A stretch of 64,000 bases of DNA from Niebla homalea (taxonomy: Eukaryota; Ascomycota; Lecanoromycetes; Lecanorales; Ramalinaceae): NCBI GenBank assembly GCA_019925105.1, contig JAHGAU010000035.1:434001-498000 (forward strand). Reading direction: 5' to 3'. Each line of letters begins with the position of its first letter. Position 1 is the first letter of the stretch. The notes beneath the pieces are model-generated. The model saw nothing but the letters and a program-made list of their open reading frames with translations, ran no database searches and was not told where the DNA came from. The translations under genes were made by a program, and so were the position numbers. This document shows positions 60,558-64,000 of this stretch, piece by piece.

Positions 60558-61359
60558 CTACACAGCGCTCTGCACAATATCCTCCTCTCCATTCGCATCT
60601 CCTCCATACTTGGGGGTGATCTTCCCATTCTCAAGTCGTCCACCAGTAGGGTTGTATCTAAATTTTGCATTCTCCGCAGCCAAATCAACTTCTACAGGGC
60701 ACCTCATCAGCACTGAAGTATTATCAAAGTACTCCTGGCAGTATGAGTCGGACGCACCAGCGATAGAAGGCCTCAACTCACCTTCATATTCTTCAGATGT
60801 GCCCACCCATTTGGACATCTTCTCTTTTCGAAATTCCTCAAAGTCCCACTCGCCCTTCTCCAGCTCTTTCTCTGGCGCGATCCACACATAGGTCTCTGCG
60901 TCGACCACCGCGCCTTCCTGTCCATTCGCCTTGAGCAGCTTAGGCCGCACTTTCACTCGCTCGTACTGGTCACCTTCAAAGATGTCGAGGCGCCACTGGT
61001 CAGCGGCTGTTATGCCTTGTACATATGTCCCACGAACGGAGGAAGACTCCTCGTTGTCAGCGATTATGGCAGGATAGTCGCAGTATTTCACGCGGTGCCG
61101 CTTGTATTTTGACAGTACGGCAGGCTGGATCTTCAACGATTCAAGCTGAGACGCATGTGGGGAGGTTGAGCCGTAGAGTACTCGATGAAGCACTTGCGGT
61201 GCCATCTGTCAACTGGTAAGCTGCTAGTTAGCGCACATCGAATTTCACCACCTACCAGTGTTCCTGTAAGGCATGACTTTAGCCAGCTCCACTCAGCCCT
61301 AGAATACCGAGTCGCTGCGTACCATAGAAAAAGGCACTGCGATGCTCCATTTGCGCCAT
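60558..61359 (-). CDS. GGCT/AIG2-like (gamma-glutamylcyclotransferase fold) protein with an 8-nt exon
   Basis: Cytosolic protein of the BtrG/AIG2 fold, possibly a gamma-glutamylamine cyclotransferase-like enzyme; substrate unknown. Exons are 61359-61323 (37 nt), 61263-61256 (8 nt) and 61205-60558 (648 nt), 230 aa. Only this chain yields the diagnostic FFYGTLMAPQVLHRVL motif: the Gly codon is split, and the micro-exon adds Thr-Leu before the Met that a shorter model would take as the start. Other marks are CDYPAIIADN, VRGTYVQGIT, and LDIFEGDQYERV with the catalytic-type Glu. Introns are 59 and 50 nt; the second has a GCTAAC branch site. A model starting at 61205 would lack the first strand of the fold. 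Confidence 0.88.
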
Positions 61360-61825
61360 TTACAAATTTGTTACGGCAAGCCACAAGCCTCTCTAACAGA
61401 TCTTGAGCAGGCACCAAGTAACCAAAGTGACACGCCGACTACCGTCCTCAACAAAGATTAGGCAGCTGTGACAGATGTTATAGATTGAGATAAGAAATAC
61501 TCGCGCGTTTGTTGATCACGGCGCTTATTGCTCAAATGCGGAAGTAAAATCAACAATGACTTTCTATGTCGTCCATCCGAGCTTCCGCTCCCGCAAACAC
61601 AATCGATGCTCGGCCTTCCTTAATAGACGACCTTCAGTGACAACTCTGTGCAATCTGGCAGGCCATATGAGACATGGTTGTGAGACGACAATAGGTAGCA
61701 CACCTTGCAGTCAATGGTAATAAACATCTCCTATAATTGATAAACACCGTGGATCCTGGTTCGAAAAGACTTCAATCGACTGCGCTGTCATAGACAAGCT
61801 CTCTGGATAGCGCTCTCGGTGTGCA
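61360..61825. promoter_or_regulatory. Divergent promoter of the AIG2-like gene and CYK3
   Basis: 466 bp between opposite starts. No other coding signal; specific elements not recognised. Confidence 0.45.
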
Positions 61826-64000
61826 ATGGCCACTGCTCCACAGTCGTTACCGACCCGTTTCCCTTGCTGGTGCAGAGCAACGTATTCATGGGGTGGAGAA
61901 TCCAAAAGAGACTTAGGATTCATCGAGGGAGATCTTATAGAATGTCTCAATGCCGGCGATGGATCATGGTGGATGGGCCGGCTACGCAGGAACAAGACTA
62001 CAGGTCTCTTCCCGTCGAACTTTGTCAAGGTTCTGGATGCCAGCTTTCAGCCTGTGAACCGCGGTACTAGTCCCATGGCGAGTCCCAATGGAAGTCTATC
62101 CACACCGAATGCGACACCACAAAAGAGTAAAACCTTTCGGAAGCCGTTTCAATCATATGCGCAGCCGAGTCCTGCGACTAAGCCAGCGGTATCAGCCAAT
62201 GTGTCGGCAGTTTCCCCAAGCCCATCCAGACAATCCAGTTCGCAACAGAATTCGAAAAGCCCTTCGAGGCAACCTAGCTACCAGCGAAGTCAACTCGGTC
62301 CCTTGAAAAGACCGAGTCGGCTTCAAGTCGATTCGAGTCCCACGAGGCAATTGAGCTATATCAGTCCAACGAGACAAGCAACACATCTTTCGCGGCCTTC
62401 TCGGCAACCATCGCCTGTCCACCAAGACGCATACCCCCCACGTTCCCCATCTCTAACTCCAGTCCCGCCACAACATGAAGATGTTGACCTCTCTGGAGAC
62501 AATGACTCCCCCCCTCCACCACCTCCACCCCATAGGATAGCTTACAATGCTCCCCCTCCACGCACCGCAGCTTCTCCTACACCTTCGATGAACGATCGAT
62601 CCCACGCTGTTTCACAGGGCTATTCCCCCTCCCCTCACTCTCCTAGACCTACTGGTCAGACTCCTTCTCCACTTCGAGATGCAATGGACGATGTCATGTC
62701 ATCGCTCAATGATATGCAAATGCGGACAGAGGAGGATTCACCCTCTCCGGAATTGGATCAAGCGCCGTTGAGCCCATGGTCACCAGAGGCATACGATGAA
62801 TTCAGAGCGAAATCCAGTCCTAGGGCGAAGCGACGTCCGAGATCTTCTCTTGGAATCGCTTCCTCCCAAATGGAGTATAGTGAATACGATGACGGTATGG
62901 ATTCGACGCATCAGCAACCATACGATGAGCCACCAGGAATAGATGATTACGCGGAGCGCATGGAGAGCCGTTTGCGGGCAAATGGTTCAACATCTCCAAG
63001 ACCACCTGACGAGCTGTTCTTTCCAGGATCGAACTCGCCATACCCTCCAGCAGTCCCCAGAAAAAACTCCCCTCTCCCTTCAAGACCACAGTCCTCTTCC
63101 GGTCCGAAGACCTCAGTGACAGCGAGCACTTCTTCAAGTCAGAGATTACGCGGTCGAAAGTCGGCGTATGAATTGGGTCGTCATATGCTAGACCGAACGT
63201 TCACCATAAAATCCAGCACTACTAATTCTTCAAGCGGCGTCCAAAGTGTAGCGACCAATGGCACAGTCAGTACAGACAAGACGAGCCAAAGTCTTATGAG
63301 TGGTCATTCTGCGGGTGGTTTCAGCGCTACCAGTGCTGCTAGTCTTGCTCGCCGCAAATGGGGCAGCATCAGTAGTAGAAGTCGGCCACAAAGTGTGGTC
63401 GGCATGAGGCAAGAGCCCATGGTTGGTTTTGGTAGTGATTACAATGCGATGAGGCCAAAGACCCCGAGTCATAACTCAAGCACTCAGTCAAGACCTGCCT
63501 CAAGGGGTGCGCAAAACTTCAGTGAAATCACTGTAGATTCTAACGGTGGCCTCGGCGGGTTGGTTACGCCAAAGAGCAAGAAAAGTGGCTTCTTCAGGAA
63601 ATTGGTCGACTCGGCTAAAGCAGGCGCAGCAAGCACCAGGAGCACGATAGCTGATGGCAGGGTCGAGTCGCAGCGATCGCCCATCAAGTCCCTTCTGCCG
63701 AACGGCGTGACAGCGATCGCCGGAGGCTCGGCAGCCAAAGACATGGGCCTTAGTGGAACCAAGAGCGATAATGATTGGGTTCAAGTCAGGCGGGATGTCA
63801 ACCGTTCCAATTCCTTAAGCCGCAACGAGCGGACGGAGAGGGTCGAGAGGTGTCAAATGTTGAGTCACTCTGTCATCGCACCGGTTGATGAGTTGTTAGA
63901 AGCTGCTGAAGGGGACGAGAGTGCCGATGGCTACCCAGTCGATCAGCCGACCGACTATCAATCGGTAAATCTTCAACTTGTCGACAAGAGTGCACGCTTC
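61826..64000 (+). CDS. CYK3: Cytokinesis protein Cyk3-like (N-terminal part, runs off the right edge)
   Basis: Acts at the contractile ring and primary septum in cytokinesis. The frame from the ATG at 61826 is open for 725 codons to the window end without a stop or intron. Residues about 8-75 form an SH3 domain in the Cyk3 pattern (CWCRATYSWGGESKRDLGFI, EGDLIECLNAGDGSWWMGRL, GLFPSNFVKVL). The rest is a very long disordered Ser/Pro-rich region with a polyproline run (around residue 230), a short helical piece (DELFFPG) and basic clusters. The transglutaminase-like domain expected downstream lies outside the window. SH3 plus this tail is typical of fungal Cyk3 but other SH3 adaptors are possible. 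Confidence 0.78.
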   Translation, partial: MATAPQSLPTRFPCWCRATYSWGGESKRDLGFIEGDLIECLNAGDGSWWMGRLRRNKTTGLFPSNFVKVLDASFQPVNRGTSPMASPNGSLSTPNATPQKSKTFRKPFQSYAQPSPATKPAVSANVSAVSPSPSRQSSSQQNSKSPSRQPSYQRSQLGPLKRPSRLQVDSSPTRQLSYISPTRQATHLSRPSRQPSPVHQDAYPPRSPSLTPVPPQHEDVDLSGDNDSPPPPPPPHRIAYNAPPPRTAASPTPSMNDRSHAVSQGYSPSPHSPRPTGQTPSPLRDAMDDVMSSLNDMQMRTEEDSPSPELDQAPLSPWSPEAYDEFRAKSSPRAKRRPRSSLGIASSQMEYSEYDDGMDSTHQQPYDEPPGIDDYAERMESRLRANGSTSPRPPDELFFPGSNSPYPPAVPRKNSPLPSRPQSSSGPKTSVTASTSSSQRLRGRKSAYELGRHMLDRTFTIKSSTTNSSSGVQSVATNGTVSTDKTSQSLMSGHSAGGFSATSAASLARRKWGSISSRSRPQSVVGMRQEPMVGFGSDYNAMRPKTPSHNSSTQSRPASRGAQNFSEITVDSNGGLGGLVTPKSKKSGFFRKLVDSAKAGAASTRSTIADGRVESQRSPIKSLLPNGVTAIAGGSAAKDMGLSGTKSDNDWVQVRRDVNRSNSLSRNERTERVERCQMLSHSVIAPVDELLEAAEGDESADGYPVDQPTDYQSVNLQLVDKSARF

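Noticed and set aside
1..64000. CRISPR array, rDNA, or secondary-metabolite cluster
   Set aside because: No regularly spaced direct repeats and no rRNA-like sequence; the single P450 has no neighbouring synthase, transporter or cluster regulator.

Overview
The window looks like a filamentous ascomycete chromosome (Pezizomycotina, most likely Dothideomycetes). Genes carry short GT-AG introns of about 45-111 nt. Several are fungus-typical: MIM1/TOM13, CYK3, a HET-domain remnant and a fungal P450. A 30.9-kb block has the signature of repeat-induced point mutation (RIP): extreme TpA richness, loss of CpA/TpG, and surviving C and G mostly in CpG. No function search could be run; calls rest on reading the translated frames and recognising motifs.

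Left gene-bearing arm (1-17,633). It opens with the 3' end of a gene cut by the window edge, then a cytochrome P450 (1870-3629) and a 466-bp MITE-like inverted-repeat element (3974-4439). A gene-poor stretch follows with a decayed HET-domain gene, a possible 72-aa protein gene and a small secreted Ser/Gly repeat protein. Then comes a compact run of conserved genes: SPO11 (+), MIM1/TOM13 (-), SHP1/p47 (+), CFD1 (-) and a seven-pass membrane protein (+). These alternate strand, so they form convergent and divergent pairs.

Central block (17,634-48,518). This is a fully resolvable nest of LTR retrotransposons. The outer element is a 5.8-kb Copia (277-bp LTRs, target duplication ATTCG). Into it inserted a chromodomain Gypsy, here called family B (21,094-36,159, TAATT); a 2.35-kb non-autonomous LTR element (38,262-40,607, TATTT); and a Gypsy of family A (A2, 40,635-48,276, CTTTT). 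Family B itself received an inverted solo LTR of family A (22,632-22,965, ATATT) and a full family A Gypsy (A1, 24,163-31,977, CGTAA). A1 received a solo LTR of family B (29,544-29,689, ATTAT). All coding regions are destroyed by RIP-type changes, but LTR outer ends and solo LTRs are much less mutated.

Right gene-bearing arm (48,524-64,000). Genes are a GT25-type glycosyltransferase (+), thymidylate kinase (+, with a frame problem near its 3' end), SLX1 (-), a KDM5/JARID1-type histone demethylase (+), an EXPERA/EBP-type sterol isomerase-like protein (-), a GGCT/AIG2-like protein with an 8-nt micro-exon (-), and the N-terminal 725 codons of CYK3 (+), which runs off the right edge. Themes are housekeeping and chromosome biology (meiotic breaks, Holliday-junction resolution, chromatin, cytokinesis, Fe-S assembly). 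The genes do not form one pathway.
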